64,000 nt of DNA from Aldehydirespirator sp965116665 (GCA_965116665.1 OZ220709.1:1984001-2048000), one strand, 5' to 3'; positions 1-7,707 are shown, counted from the stretch's first letter. Program-made: numbers and translations. The notes: a model not told the origin generated them from the letters alone.

Positions 1-2
1 AG

Positions 3-113
3 AAGATCAAGGGACGCATCCTCGACGAAGCCGTCGCCGAGACCGAAGCCAAGATCGCAGAGTACGACAAGCTGATCGAAGCTGAGGCTCAGGCAGCTAC
101 GAGTTCGCGGTAG
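3..113 (+). CDS. C-terminal fragment of an unidentified protein
   Basis: An open frame enters from the left edge and stops at 111-113. Its 36 visible residues are charged and alanine/glutamate-rich (ends EAEAQAATSSR) and look like the end of an alpha-helical or coiled-coil protein. It overlaps the 3' end of the opposing transposase gene by about 25 bases. The last residues may therefore be supplied by insertion-sequence DNA, which would make this a gene truncated by the element. No family was recognised. Confidence 0.35.
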   Translation, partial: KIKGRILDEAVAETEAKIAEYDKLIEAEAQAATSSR

Positions 114-1054
114 GTGATGTCGCGGCCGAACATCGAGGCCACCACTGCGGCCATCTGGTCGGCGGTGTCGGCGTCACGGATGTTGCGCTTCGCCGCGAAC
201 GAGTCCACGTAGCGTTGCAGATGCTTGACGGACAGTTTGTGGTAGACGCCCTTGTGGGCTCGCTTCAATGTGGACCACAGCGACTCGATGGCGTTGGTGT
301 CGATGTTCACGCCGTCCAGATAGCGGACGTACTCACCCGCCGAGTGGCGCACCGTTTCGTGATGCGGCAGATGATGGTAGGCGCGGGCATCATCCGAGTA
401 GACCGTCGCAGATGCAGCAACGTGGTCGGCCAGGAACGCCCCAGTCGTCGCGGCGTCCACTCGGTCGATGACCGCGGCAGTGACCTTGCCGGTCGCTCTG
501 TCGCGAGCCCCGATCACTGCGGTCTTGCCCACCGGACCACGGCCAGCGTTCAGCCGCTTGTTGGCGTGCTTGTTGCGTTCCAGCCCGCCCACGAACGTCT
601 CATCAACCTCGACCGGGCCTGCCATCTCCACGACATCGGCCAGCACCGCGAATGCTTCGCGGATGCGGTGCAACATGTACCAGGCCGTCTTCTGTGTCAC
701 GCCGATGTCGCGGTGCAGCTTCATGGACGAGACGCCCTTCAGTGAGGTCAGTTCCAGATAGATGGCGATGGCCCACTTGCGCAGCCCGATCTTGGACGAC
801 GCGATGGCCGTGCCGGTCTTGACGGAGAAATACTGGGAGCAGTCGCGGCACCGGTACGGCATCGACCGATGCACCGCCTCGATGGTGTTCGCAGAGTCGC
901 AATGACCGCAGCGCCGTCCGGCGGGCCAGATGATCGACTCGAACCAGACACGGGCCGCGTCATCGGTCGGGAACCGGTCCATCAACTCGATCAGATCAAT
1001 GCCCCGACGATGGTTGCGACCGGGTGCTTTATGCGTCTCTACCTCGGGGTTCAT
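89..1054 (-). CDS. IS1595-family transposase (ISXO2-like)
   Basis: This 321-aa protein would catalyse DDE-type transposition of its own element. The N-terminal zinc ribbon has cysteines 49, 52, 69 and 72 (CGHC and CRDC). It is followed by a helix-turn-helix-like stretch (GVTQKTAWYMLHR). The catalytic domain has D151 (VEVDETFVGG), D221 (VYSDDARAY) and E257 (TNAIESLW), the expected order and approximate spacing for this family. Length is normal, with no frameshift, so it may be active. The ATG at 1054 sits inside a small hairpin (1046-1059). Gene context is a mosaic of mobile debris and toxin-antitoxin modules. Confidence 0.93.
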   Translation of the reverse strand: MNPEVETHKAPGRNHRRGIDLIELMDRFPTDDAARVWFESIIWPAGRRCGHCDSANTIEAVHRSMPYRCRDCSQYFSVKTGTAIASSKIGLRKWAIAIYLELTSLKGVSSMKLHRDIGVTQKTAWYMLHRIREAFAVLADVVEMAGPVEVDETFVGGLERNKHANKRLNAGRGPVGKTAVIGARDRATGKVTAAVIDRVDAATTGAFLADHVAASATVYSDDARAYHHLPHHETVRHSAGEYVRYLDGVNIDTNAIESLWSTLKRAHKGVYHKLSVKHLQRYVDSFAAKRNIRDADTADQMAAVVASMFGRDITYRELVAA

Positions 1055-1059
1055 ACCCC
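1046..1059 (-). promoter_or_regulatory. Hairpin covering the transposase start codon
   Basis: A 5-bp perfect stem (GGGGT/ACCCC) with a 4-nt loop contains the complement of the transposase ATG (1052-1054). In mRNA the start codon would lie in the loop and stem edge. Sequestration of transposase starts is a known way to damp insertion-sequence expression, but this hairpin is short and its effect is inferred. Confidence 0.35.
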
Positions 1060-1075
1060 TTAGTGTACCGCACTT

Positions 1076-1510
1076 CTACGACATTCGCAACCTTAGTATA
1101 TAATCCCCCATCAATAACTCCCGCGGTTCTCCATACCTAGGGCCGCTCAGTCGTCGCGTCCACAACCGCTCCCTGACCACCTGCACGTTCGGCCGAACCG
1201 CCACCTCTAGGTCGAGGTGATATCGGTAGCCGTCGACAACAACAGAACAGCCAACCGCGAACGAGTCCTTGCCTAACGGCGCGCATCCCTCAGAGCCGCC
1301 TCGCACCAACGGCCCCGAACGGCCACCATCGAGCGCGTCCCGAATTGTCCCGCCGCCCGCAAGTGAAGACAGAACGGCCAAAGCATCGAGAACATTCGAC
1401 TTGCCGCTGCCGTTTCGACCAACGAGCAACGTCAGCGGGCGTAGCGGAATGTGCGGCATTCGCAGGCTCTTGAACGCTGGGAGACGCAGCTCTACCAAGG
1501 TGGCGGCCAT
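1076..1510 (-). pseudogene. AAA family ATPase (RecF/SMC/OLD-like), N-terminal fragment
   Basis: The 144-aa frame starts with the beta-strand pattern of RecF/SMC-like ATPases (LVELRLPAFKSLR). It has a perfect Walker A, GRNGSGKSN at residues 31-39, then the region leading to the Q-loop. These ATPases normally exceed 350 aa with the ABC signature and Walker B in the second half, and both are missing here. The frame ends at the edge of the insertion sequence, so the gene was truncated by it. I chose the ATG at 1510 because homology starts there; an upstream ATG at 1555 adds 15 unconvincing residues. Proteins of this class are often encoded in defence or mobile islands. It is not expected to be functional. 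Confidence 0.7.
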
Positions 1511-1779
1511 GCGGTGGAGAGTACCCGCGTGCAGTGCCGCCCACCGACATTGCATGGTGAATCGCAGTGGCCCGAACCGGAGATCTCGTTGATCGCCGTC
1601 ATGGCGCAGAAGGGATCAGCCGTAACGTCTGCTCCGATCGGGATCCGCTGCCGACCACCGTGGCAGGGTCGCCGCCGTCTACGGCCACATGCAACCGGCG
1701 CATGAGCACGACTGACGGCAAGTTACTCGTCGCAGCTGTCCTAACGCTGTCTACAGCCGGTGTGAGACGTAGTTCCTGA

Positions 1780-1911
1780 ACTCGTGGTCTCCGCGAACGC
1801 CGCATCCGCCTGCAGCGCTGGGTCCACGACTACAACTGTCACCGACGCCACACCGCCGTAGGCGGCCCGCCCGCATCACGCGCCAACAACCTCACGCGAA
1901 CTGACACCTAG
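1780..1911 (+). pseudogene. IS481-like transposase, C-terminal remnant
   Basis: The frame open from 1780 to the TAG at 1909-1911 encodes the typical tail of an IS481/IS3-type integrase-core transposase. It reads RLQRWVHDYNCHRRH, then TAVGGPP, then ASRANNL, matching the W-x3-YN-x2-R-x-H-x-A-x-GG-x-PP-x-SR pattern. A TGA at 1777-1779 closes it upstream and no catalytic part remains, so this is a decayed element. It is too short for a normal gene call. The rest of the gap (1511-1779) shows no convincing coding sequence. Confidence 0.6.
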
Positions 1912-2228
1912 CCAGGGGACTCAGCAGTCAGGTGGGCCGGGATGTCGCGCCGGGCGTGGAGGACTCGCCAGATGTCGATGCGATCGTCCTGAGGCACGTA
2001 GATGATGAGGTAGGGAAACCTCAGTAGAGACCAGCTCCGCAACTCCGGGATCTCGAGTTCGAACGCAAATCGGAGGGAGCCGCTGTTCGGATAGTGGCGG
2101 AGATGGTCGATGGCGGCCTCAAGCGCTTCTACGAAGTTGAGTGCTGCCCGCGAGCCAGCTTCCTCGCGGTAGTGGTCGACCGCGGCCTCAATGTCGGCGA
2201 CGGCGAGGGCGCGAAGGTCAACCTGCAC
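1908..2228 (-). CDS. parE: Type II toxin, ParE/RelE superfamily
   Basis: This 106-aa protein has the ParE-like layout. An N-terminal helical pair (AVADIEAAVDHYREEAGS, ALNFVEALEAAIDHLRHYPNSG) is followed by the beta-hairpin region RSWSLLRFPYLIIYVPQDDRIDIWRVLHARRD. Family members poison gyrase or cleave ribosome-associated mRNA; the spacing and partner favour ParE. The start codon is GTG at 2228. The gene lies 8 bases downstream of the antitoxin gene in one operon, the usual antitoxin-first order. Expression is presumably autorepressed by the antitoxin. Confidence 0.85.
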   Translation of the reverse strand: MQVDLRALAVADIEAAVDHYREEAGSRAALNFVEALEAAIDHLRHYPNSGSLRFAFELEIPELRSWSLLRFPYLIIYVPQDDRIDIWRVLHARRDIPAHLTAESPG

Positions 2229-2236
2229 CGACTCGT

Positions 2237-2470
2237 TCAGGCGTCGGCTTGGGCTTGGTGTCGGAGCGACGCGAAGTAGGCGGCGTCTGCGCTGCCGGCA
2301 ACAGGGCTGCGAGCTCCCTCAAGGACGGCGGCTCGGAGTTGGCGACGGTCGAGGTCCCGCCGGATCAGATCACGCACATACTCACTCGTCGAGCCGTAGT
2401 GGCCATGGTTGACCTGTGAGTCGACGAAGCTCTTGAGTTCGTCGGGCAGTGACACGTTCATCGTTGTCAT
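2237..2470 (-). CDS. parD: Type II antitoxin, ParD family
   Basis: This 77-aa protein has an N-terminal ribbon-helix-helix DNA-binding domain (MNVSLPDELKSFVDSQV, then GSTSEYVRDLIRRD), the hallmark of ParD. The C-terminal tail (AAYFASLRHQAQ) would wrap the toxin. Two in-frame ATGs (codons 1 and 4) are possible. It is the first gene of a two-gene operon with the ParE-like toxin 8 bases downstream. It would neutralise the toxin and repress the shared promoter upstream of 2470. Confidence 0.88.
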   Translation of the reverse strand: MTTMNVSLPDELKSFVDSQVNHGHYGSTSEYVRDLIRRDLDRRQLRAAVLEGARSPVAGSADAAYFASLRHQAQADA

Positions 2471-2616
2471 GCCTGCCGATCATACTGTGTTGGCAAGAAT
2501 TGCCAAGGGATTCAGGCCGCGCCGGAAGCAGACCCGACCGAGCGCTGATCCCCGCAGTACAGTCGGCGCGAGATCAGGCCCGGCGGGACAGGGAGGGCGC
2601 TACGAGCGGACCGCGG

Positions 2617-3039
2617 TTGAACGAGCACGGGGCCGCGCTCACCACCCAGCGCATCTTCAGCTGGGAGGACCTCGATGCGGTGCGCTGGCACGACGACAGG
2701 GTCGACGCGCAGATCGTGACCGGCGAGCACATGCACCTCATCCGGGCCGTCTACGAGCCAGGCGCCACGTACCCGATGCACAGCCATCCCCACGAGCAGT
2801 TCAGCCTGCTGCTGTCGGGCCGCCTGCTGCTGACCGTCGGCGACGAGACCCGCGAGATCGGACCGGGCGACGGCTGGTACGCGCCCGGAGGCGTGCCCCA
2901 CGGGGGCCAGGTCCTCGGTGACGAGCCGGCCGTCTTCCTCGACATCTACTCCCCGGCAACGGCCTGGATCCTCGACGTGTTCGCAACCGGCAGGCCGGTC
3001 CCGGCCCCCGGCCGAAGTGGGACTGAGCCGCAGAGTTGA
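2617..3039 (+). CDS. Cupin-domain protein
   Basis: The conserved part is a small beta-barrel cupin. Motif 1 is visible as MHSHPHEQFSLLLSGRLLLT, with metal-binding histidines and Glu, followed by GPGDGWYAPGGVPHGGQ as motif 2. The frame is open from 2449, but the N-terminal 56 codons have no cupin character. I therefore take the TTG at 2617, though its ribosome binding site is poor and the start is uncertain. The gene overlaps the next gene's possible TTG start by 4 bases and lies 2 bases before its ATG, so the two are probably co-transcribed. Substrate unknown; a role beside a 2-oxoglutarate dioxygenase is inferred. Confidence 0.75.
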   Translation: MNEHGAALTTQRIFSWEDLDAVRWHDDRVDAQIVTGEHMHLIRAVYEPGATYPMHSHPHEQFSLLLSGRLLLTVGDETREIGPGDGWYAPGGVPHGGQVLGDEPAVFLDIYSPATAWILDVFATGRPVPAPGRSGTEPQS

Positions 3040-3041
3040 GC

Positions 3042-3956
3042 ATGGAGAACGTCTTCGGAGCCGGCGCCGACACCTCAGAGGTCGCAGCCGCGGTGGCCCG
3101 CGACGGGTACGCGGTGGTTCGCGACGCCATCGACGCGGCCACCGTCGCGGCGGTCGCCGCCGACCTGCAGCCGCATCTGGATGCCGCCCATGCCGGCCAC
3201 GAGGAGTTCATGGGCAGCCTCACCAAGCGGTTCGGCGCGCTGATCGCGAAGTCGACCGCGGTGCAGGCGCTGATCATGCACCCCACCGTGATGGCCGTGG
3301 CCGACCATGCCCTGCTGCCGAGCTGTGCGGCGTACCGGGTCCACTACACCGGGGTGATGCACCTCGAGCCGGGGGAGAAGCAGCAGGTGCTGCACCGCGA
3401 CACGTCGGTCTACCCCTTCGCCAACCCCTGCCCCCCGCTCACGGTGGCCACGATGTGGGCGATCACGGACTTCACCCGCTCCAACGGCGCCACCCGGGTC
3501 TGCCCAGGCAGCCACCGGTGGACCAACGACCGCGTGCCGGCGGCTGACGATGTGGTCGCCGCCGAGATGGCGGCCGGCTCGGTGCTCATCTACGTCGGCA
3601 ACGTCATCCACGGCGGCGGATCGAACCGATCCGACCGGGCCCGCACCGGCGTGGCGCTGCACTACTCCCTCGGATGGCTGCGCCAGGAGGAGAACCAGTA
3701 CCTGGCCGTCCCCCCGGAGCTGGCCCGCGCGCTGCCCGGCAGGCTCCAGGAGCTGATGGGATACGCCCTCGGGTCGTCCAACCTCGGCTTCGTCGACCAT
3801 GTGGCGCCCAGGGACTTCCTCCACGGCGTGCGCGACCCGTCCGAGAGCGAACTCAGCCCCGCCGGCCTGAGCGAGCGGGTCGACCGGCTGGAACGCTTCC
3901 ACGTGAGCCACACCGCCCGGGGCCCCGCCCGCCACTACGACATCGACACCGACTGA
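3042..3956 (+). CDS. Phytanoyl-CoA dioxygenase (PhyH) family protein
   Basis: This protein of about 304 aa is a predicted Fe(II)/2-oxoglutarate oxygenase. The HxD motif is in VLHRDTSVYPF (near residues 118-120). The distal iron histidine is probably in VIHGGGSN, followed by the oxoglutarate-binding arginine in RARTGVALHY. PGSH, typical of PhyH proteins, is also present. I start at ATG 3042; a TTG two codons earlier overlaps the stop of the cupin gene. Family members hydroxylate fatty acyl-CoAs or natural products; the substrate here is unknown. It sits between two toxin-antitoxin modules. Confidence 0.87.
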   Translation: MENVFGAGADTSEVAAAVARDGYAVVRDAIDAATVAAVAADLQPHLDAAHAGHEEFMGSLTKRFGALIAKSTAVQALIMHPTVMAVADHALLPSCAAYRVHYTGVMHLEPGEKQQVLHRDTSVYPFANPCPPLTVATMWAITDFTRSNGATRVCPGSHRWTNDRVPAADDVVAAEMAAGSVLIYVGNVIHGGGSNRSDRARTGVALHYSLGWLRQEENQYLAVPPELARALPGRLQELMGYALGSSNLGFVDHVAPRDFLHGVRDPSESELSPAGLSERVDRLERFHVSHTARGPARHYDIDTD

Positions 3957-4013
3957 TCCCGCTGGCAGCCTTACGGGCAGCGAGCGCCGACTCACCCCAA
4001 GACGCGGCGCCGC

Positions 4014-4352
4014 TCAGTGGTTGAGCAGCGTCTTGAGGACTGAGGTGACTTGATGGCTCGCGCCGGAATCGACCTGACCCAGGCGGTGCACGAGACGGCG
4101 GCGGTTGATCGATCTGATCAGCTCGCACTGCGCGTAGCTGGTCTCGTCGAGACCGGTCTCTGGTCCCGACTCGATCTCCACATGTAGCGAGAGCCCGCGC
4201 CGGGTTGTTGTCAACGGTGCCACGATCACGAACGGGAAGTCTGGACCGAACGTGTCCGGCGGCCCGAGAACGAGCGCGGGCCGTAGCGCGGCCGGCTCAC
4301 CGGCATACGGGTCGCCGAAGTCCACGAGCCACAGATCGTCAACCGAGGCCAT
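4014..4352 (-). CDS. Type II toxin, MazF/PemK family
   Basis: This 112-aa protein has the MazF/PemK fold signature: an N-terminal strand (DDLWLVDFGDP), the RPALVLGPPD strand and the VIVAPLTTTRRGLSLHVEI core, then helix ETSYAQCELIRSINRRRL. Members are sequence-specific mRNA endoribonucleases. The gene overlaps the antitoxin gene by 14 bases, so translation is coupled. The family call is firm; the cleavage specificity is unknown. Confidence 0.85.
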   Translation of the reverse strand: MASVDDLWLVDFGDPYAGEPAALRPALVLGPPDTFGPDFPFVIVAPLTTTRRGLSLHVEIESGPETGLDETSYAQCELIRSINRRRLVHRLGQVDSGASHQVTSVLKTLLNH

Positions 4353-4575
4353 CGTCCACCGAGGTGCTCTCGGCCTCGGCCAGGTAGGCCGCCCACCCCT
4401 CGGGGTCGCTTCGCAATTCGGCGATCTCGGCCGTTACTCGACGGGCGAACCGCTGGCGCCGGAGCGCCTCGACGGCGTCCCGCACCGTGTCGATGAGCGA
4501 CGCGCCCGCGGCGTTGCTGAGTTCGACGAGCCGGGCGTGGGTGTCGGCGTCGATGCGGATCGTTGTCGTAGCCAT
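4339..4575 (-). CDS. Ribbon-helix-helix antitoxin partner of the MazF-like toxin
   Basis: This 78-aa protein starts with a ribbon-helix-helix pattern (TTTIRIDADTHARLVELSNAAG). An acidic C-terminus (EAESTSVDDGLG) is suited to masking a MazF toxin. It precedes and overlaps the toxin gene by 14 bases. It likely represses the promoter just upstream, where the DNA turns AT-rich (around 4580-4615, including TATGCATGCATA). Confidence 0.8.
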   Translation of the reverse strand: MATTTIRIDADTHARLVELSNAAGASLIDTVRDAVEALRRQRFARRVTAEIAELRSDPEGWAAYLAEAESTSVDDGLG

Positions 4576-4642
4576 ACAGCGAGTCTACATTATGCATGCA
4601 TATTTATCTACACAGTGAACATCCGCCGCAGCAGCTCGTCGA

Positions 4643-5167
4643 TCACCGCGACCGTCCCGGCTCGAGCTCGAAGAGGCGGAACTGGCGGTCCGTGACGGTG
4701 ACGTAGTCGGTCCATCCCGGGAACCAGCCCACCGCGGTCTGCCAGCGCCGGGCCCGCTCGTCGCCTGCGAGGAGCCTGGCCCGAACCGGCGTCCGCCGGC
4801 CCCGGAACACGATCTCGGCCTCGGGGTTGGCGATGAGGTTGGCCGTCCAGGCCGGGTGCCGCTCGCGGGCGAAGTTGCTGCCCACCACCAGAAAGCGGCC
4901 CTCCTCCAGCGGCACGGCCGCCAATGGCGTCTCGCGTAGTTGGCCGGTGCGGGCGCCCCTGGTGTGGAGCATGAGCATGGGCTGGGCCGCGGAGTCGAGC
5001 AGGGTGCGACCCCCGGTCAGCCGGCTGACGGCCCGATGGAACGGCGGGATCACGCGGGGCCCGATGGCCCGGAAGGGCCGAGACACCAGCACCCGGCCAG
5101 GCACGCGGAACCCCGTCGCGGGGGCCGGCGCCTCTCCAGGGTCGCGACCGGGACTCTCCTCATTCAT
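4643..5167 (-). CDS. Deazaflavin (F420)-dependent nitroreductase family protein
   Basis: This 174-aa protein has the split beta-barrel pattern of the DDN family: LMLHTRGARTGQLRETPL, then RFLVVGSNFARERHPAWTANLIANPEAEI, then VRARLL. These enzymes use reduced F420 to reduce quinones, nitro compounds or enones, mostly in actinobacteria. I chose the ATG at 5167 because it lies 14 bases after the stop of the upstream YwiC-like gene. The longer frame to 5218 would overlap that gene and adds nonconserved residues. Confidence 0.8.
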   Translation of the reverse strand: MNEESPGRDPGEAPAPATGFRVPGRVLVSRPFRAIGPRVIPPFHRAVSRLTGGRTLLDSAAQPMLMLHTRGARTGQLRETPLAAVPLEEGRFLVVGSNFARERHPAWTANLIANPEAEIVFRGRRTPVRARLLAGDERARRWQTAVGWFPGWTDYVTVTDRQFRLFELEPGRSR

Positions 5168-5180
5168 CGCGGAGTCGAAT

Positions 5181-5981
5181 CTAGAGCGCGGCGACACCGA
5201 CCGCGGAAGCGACCACAAGTGCCAGGCCGAGAACCATCTGGCCGATGCCGATGACCTTCACCGGAGCGACCGGCCGGCGGCGGCGGAATCGCTGGAAGGC
5301 GGCGATGACTGCCAGGACCGCTGCGCCCACGACGATCCGGCCGTCGAGAGCTACGGCGGCCGCCGCGATGGCCAGCGCCACGAGGTCGGTAACGGTGACG
5401 AGGCGCGGCTGCCAGTCCCGGTCGTGCAGTCGTGCGATCTGGGCCCGCACGTGGGGGACGGAGGTCGTGACCCGCGCCGCGAGGATCAACCAGGCGCCAA
5501 CCGCCAGGCGGGGGTCGCCATCACCGGCAATTACGACCGCAGCCGCGACCGCGGCAATGGCGACCGCGCCGGTGAGTTCGGGCACCATGCGCCGCCGGCG
5601 CGATCGGATGTCGTAGGCGAGCTCCACGGCCACGAGAGGAGCTGCGGCAACGGCCGGAATCCACCAGCGGCCGTCTGCAGCCGTGGCCCCGGCGACCGCG
5701 ATCAACGTCGTAAGCAGCCCAGCCTCGATCACCGCCACGCGTTCAGCGAGGAGCGTACGAGCCAGCCGACGATGCCGCCTGCGGTCCACGAGAGCCAACT
5801 CCAGGGGCGTTCGCATCACGAACAGCACGAGTGCGCCGAGCGCCAGGCAGGCACCGGCGATGCTAGGCGCAACCAGCAGCCCGAGCAGCCCCGGCTCGAT
5901 GGTCAGGGCCCACCCGCCGTGCTCGGCCGGAATGGCCACCGCGAGGATCGGGTTGCGACGCGATGCGGGAGTGTCGGTCAT
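5181..5981 (-). CDS. YwiC-like integral membrane protein
   Basis: This 266-aa protein is almost entirely hydrophobic, with about eight predicted membrane segments. Near the N-terminus it has the family mark PAEHGGWALTIEPGLLGLL, corresponding to the PKEHGAWAM motif of YwiC proteins. Basic clusters (DRRRHRRLAR, RSRRRR, RFRRRR) fall in loops. The molecular function of the family is not known. It is followed after 13 bases by the F420-dependent protein and is divergent from the sigma-factor gene at 6092. Confidence 0.78.
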   Translation of the reverse strand: MTDTPASRRNPILAVAIPAEHGGWALTIEPGLLGLLVAPSIAGACLALGALVLFVMRTPLELALVDRRRHRRLARTLLAERVAVIEAGLLTTLIAVAGATAADGRWWIPAVAAAPLVAVELAYDIRSRRRRMVPELTGAVAIAAVAAAVVIAGDGDPRLAVGAWLILAARVTTSVPHVRAQIARLHDRDWQPRLVTVTDLVALAIAAAAVALDGRIVVGAAVLAVIAAFQRFRRRRPVAPVKVIGIGQMVLGLALVVASAVGVAAL

Positions 5982-6091
5982 TGCTTGGGGATTCTTCTAG
6001 ATCTGCGACCCGGTCGCGATTGCGGCACGCGGCCGAGAACGTTGTCGAGGTCAGGCGAAAAGAACCGGCAGTTCGCGGACAAGAAACAGAG

Positions 6092-6628
6092 ATGGCCGAC
6101 GATCCGCCGAGCCAGCCATCCGGCTCCGACCGGGAGTGGTTCCGCTCCCTGTTCCACGGGAACTACCGCCCGCTGCTCGCCTACGCGCGCCGGCGGGTGG
6201 ACGCGGGGACCGCGGACGACGTCGTAGCCGAGACTCTCCTGGTGGCCTGGCGGCGCCGCGATGCCGTTCCATCGGGCCACGAGAGGCCGTGGCTCTACGG
6301 CATCGCGCGCAACGTGATCCGCAACTCGGTCCGGTCGGCGCGGCGCCAGCAGGCCTTCCAGCAAACGCTTCGCGGCCTGCCTCAACCGAGACCCTCCGAC
6401 GCGGAGGCGGTTGACGAGCAAGCCGAGGTCATGCGGTCGGCCCTGTGCGAACTCTCCGAGGACGACCGGGAGATCCTGATGCTGGTCACCTGGGAGGAAC
6501 TGTCCTACGCCGACGTCGGACGGGTTCTCGACATCTCCGCCAACGCCGTCGCGATCCGGGTTCACCGGGCTCGCAAGCGGCTGGCGGAACAAGTCGCGAA
6601 GCACCTCGGGAAAGATCCTGAGCGATGA
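6092..6628 (+). CDS. RNA polymerase ECF-type sigma factor (sigma-70 family)
   Basis: This 178-aa protein has region 2 at about residues 20-85 (LFHGNYRPLLAYARRRVD, DVVAETLLVAWRR, RPWLYGIARNVIRN). Region 4 is at about residues 115-170 (LSEDDREILMLVTWEELSYA, then an HTH with ISANAVAIRVHRARKRL). I start at ATG 6092, where the family alignment begins; the frame is open upstream to 5963 without similarity. The small gene at 6689 follows and resembles the start of a sigma-linked membrane protein. Its target promoter is unknown. Confidence 0.88.
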   Translation: MADDPPSQPSGSDREWFRSLFHGNYRPLLAYARRRVDAGTADDVVAETLLVAWRRRDAVPSGHERPWLYGIARNVIRNSVRSARRQQAFQQTLRGLPQPRPSDAEAVDEQAEVMRSALCELSEDDREILMLVTWEELSYADVGRVLDISANAVAIRVHRARKRLAEQVAKHLGKDPER

Positions 6629-6688
6629 GGGACACAAGAGTTGACATGCGAACTCGTGCTGCAAGTCTTCAATACCAAAGGGGGCAAT

Positions 6689-6862
6689 ATGATCGGTGAA
6701 ATACCAAGGCTGGGTGAGGAGGTGCTTGACGAGCTACGTCAAGCAAACCCTGTGGACGCCGACGCGCTGCCCTCCTCCCGAAGCCCGGAACCGGCGGCGC
6801 GACTAGAAGAGATCCTCGAGTCGATCGACGGGACGCCGAGACGCTACCGGTCGCAGGACTAG
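6689..6862 (+). CDS. Small sigma-associated protein, apparently truncated
   Basis: The 57-aa frame has a good ribosome binding site (AAAGGGGG, 4 bases before ATG 6689). The part ELRQANPVDADALPSSRSPE followed by RLEEILESI resembles the cytoplasmic N-terminus of proteins encoded beside actinobacterial ECF sigma factors (pattern LRxANPVxAxxLPxxxSPEAxxLLExIL). Those proteins continue into a membrane helix and an extracytoplasmic domain, both missing here. It may be a remnant of an anti-sigma-like gene or a shortened soluble regulator. The assignment rests on remembered family patterns. Confidence 0.5.
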   Translation: MIGEIPRLGEEVLDELRQANPVDADALPSSRSPEPAARLEEILESIDGTPRRYRSQD

Positions 6863-6936
6863 AGTCGTTCGCCGGCATGAGGCCGGTGTCGGACCGAGAC
6901 GATGCACCGCAAGGCGAGACGGCGGGAGGAGCCGGA

Positions 6937-7461
6937 GTGGGAAAGAACCAGCGCTCGCAGATCGAGATGACCGACGGCGAGGTTGCTCTATTCCTAGATC
7001 AGTCGCGCACCTGCACGATGACGACCATCGGCCCCGGCGGGATGCCCCACCTGGTGGCCATGTGGTACGCCTGGCTCGACGGGCACGTCTGGCTGGAGTC
7101 CAAGTCCAAGGCTCAGAAGATCGTCAACCTGCGCCGTGACGACCGCCTCGCGGTGATGGTCGAGGCGGGCAACACCTACGAGACCCTGCGGGGCGTGTCC
7201 CTCGAGGGCCGCGGCGTCATCGTGGAGGATCCCGACGTGATCTGGCGGGTCGGGGTCAACGTGTGGGAGCGCTACACCGGCCCGTACTCCGAGGAGTTCC
7301 GGACCTTCGTGGAGGCCATGCTGCGCAAACGGGTAGCGGTGCGCCTCGATGTGGAGAGGGTCCGCACCTGGGACCATCGCAAGCTGGGAATGGGCCCGAC
7401 GGAGGTCGGCGGCACGACAGGACCCCACATCGACGGCCCCGGCCTGCCGGGACCCGGCTGA
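6937..7461 (+). CDS. Pyridoxamine 5'-phosphate oxidase-fold protein (probably F420- or flavin-dependent)
   Basis: This 174-aa protein has the split-barrel PPOX pattern: EVALFLDQSRTCTMTTIGPG, then PHLVAMWYAWLDGHVWLES, then KAQKIVNLRRDDRLAVMVE and the GVSLEGRGVIVEDPD strand. I take the GTG at 6937 because GGGAGGA ends 6 bases before it; an ATG at 6877 has no comparable site. Such actinobacterial proteins usually bind F420 or FMN and act as reductases or heme-binding relatives. The cofactor cannot be decided here. Confidence 0.8.
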   Translation: MGKNQRSQIEMTDGEVALFLDQSRTCTMTTIGPGGMPHLVAMWYAWLDGHVWLESKSKAQKIVNLRRDDRLAVMVEAGNTYETLRGVSLEGRGVIVEDPDVIWRVGVNVWERYTGPYSEEFRTFVEAMLRKRVAVRLDVERVRTWDHRKLGMGPTEVGGTTGPHIDGPGLPGPG

Positions 7462-7488
7462 GCGCTGCGCCCACCGGGCCGCTAGGAA

Positions 7489-7632
7489 TCAACGGGCCGC
7501 CAGCAGCAGGCGCGCCCCCTCCCGGGCGAAGACGGCCAGCATCTGCTCGCGGCTCAAGTGCTGGTCGGGGGACTCGCCCCGGCCGACGCTCAGGTCGCTC
7601 CGATCGTCACCGTCCCGGTGCGTGCTGGCCAT
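7489..7632 (-). CDS. Possible 47-aa protein of unknown function
   Basis: A short frame with strongly GC-biased third positions starts at ATG 7632. An AGGAAGG purine run lies about 12 bases upstream. The product ends LSREQMLAVFAREGARLLLAAR. It lies in the gap between the PPOX gene and the molybdenum hydroxylase, divergent from the latter. It could be a small gene, a C-terminal remnant of a larger lost gene, or chance. No family recognised. Confidence 0.28.
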   Translation of the reverse strand: MASTHRDGDDRSDLSVGRGESPDQHLSREQMLAVFAREGARLLLAAR

Positions 7633-7677
7633 GTGCCGTGCCCGCCTTCCTGGTTGCCCGGTGGCGCGCCCATCCGG

Positions 7678-7707
7678 GATTATCGTCGATCAAGGATGAT
7701 GATAGTC
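7678..7707. promoter_or_regulatory. Operator-like inverted repeat upstream of the molybdenum hydroxylase gene
   Basis: GATTATCGTC and, ten bases later, GATGATAGTC form an imperfect inverted repeat (8 of 10 positions), 50 bases before the GTG at 7758. The minus-strand half GACTATCATC resembles the site at 59853. It stands out as AT-richer DNA in a GC-rich gap. Assignment to the same regulon as the CTATGATCAT sites is inference. Confidence 0.4.

Larger units (their letters stand above)
89..1078 (-). mobile_element. IS1595-family (ISXO2-like) insertion sequence, minimal extent
   Basis: The element carries one transposase gene. The limits given are only the coding region plus the short leader up to the stop codon of the truncated ATPase. 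I could not match terminal inverted repeats or an 8-bp target duplication by eye, so the true ends are uncertain by some tens of bases. The left end may lie inside the first 90 bases. The ATPase gene on the right stops right at the element edge, which supports insertion or element-mediated deletion. Confidence 0.5.
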
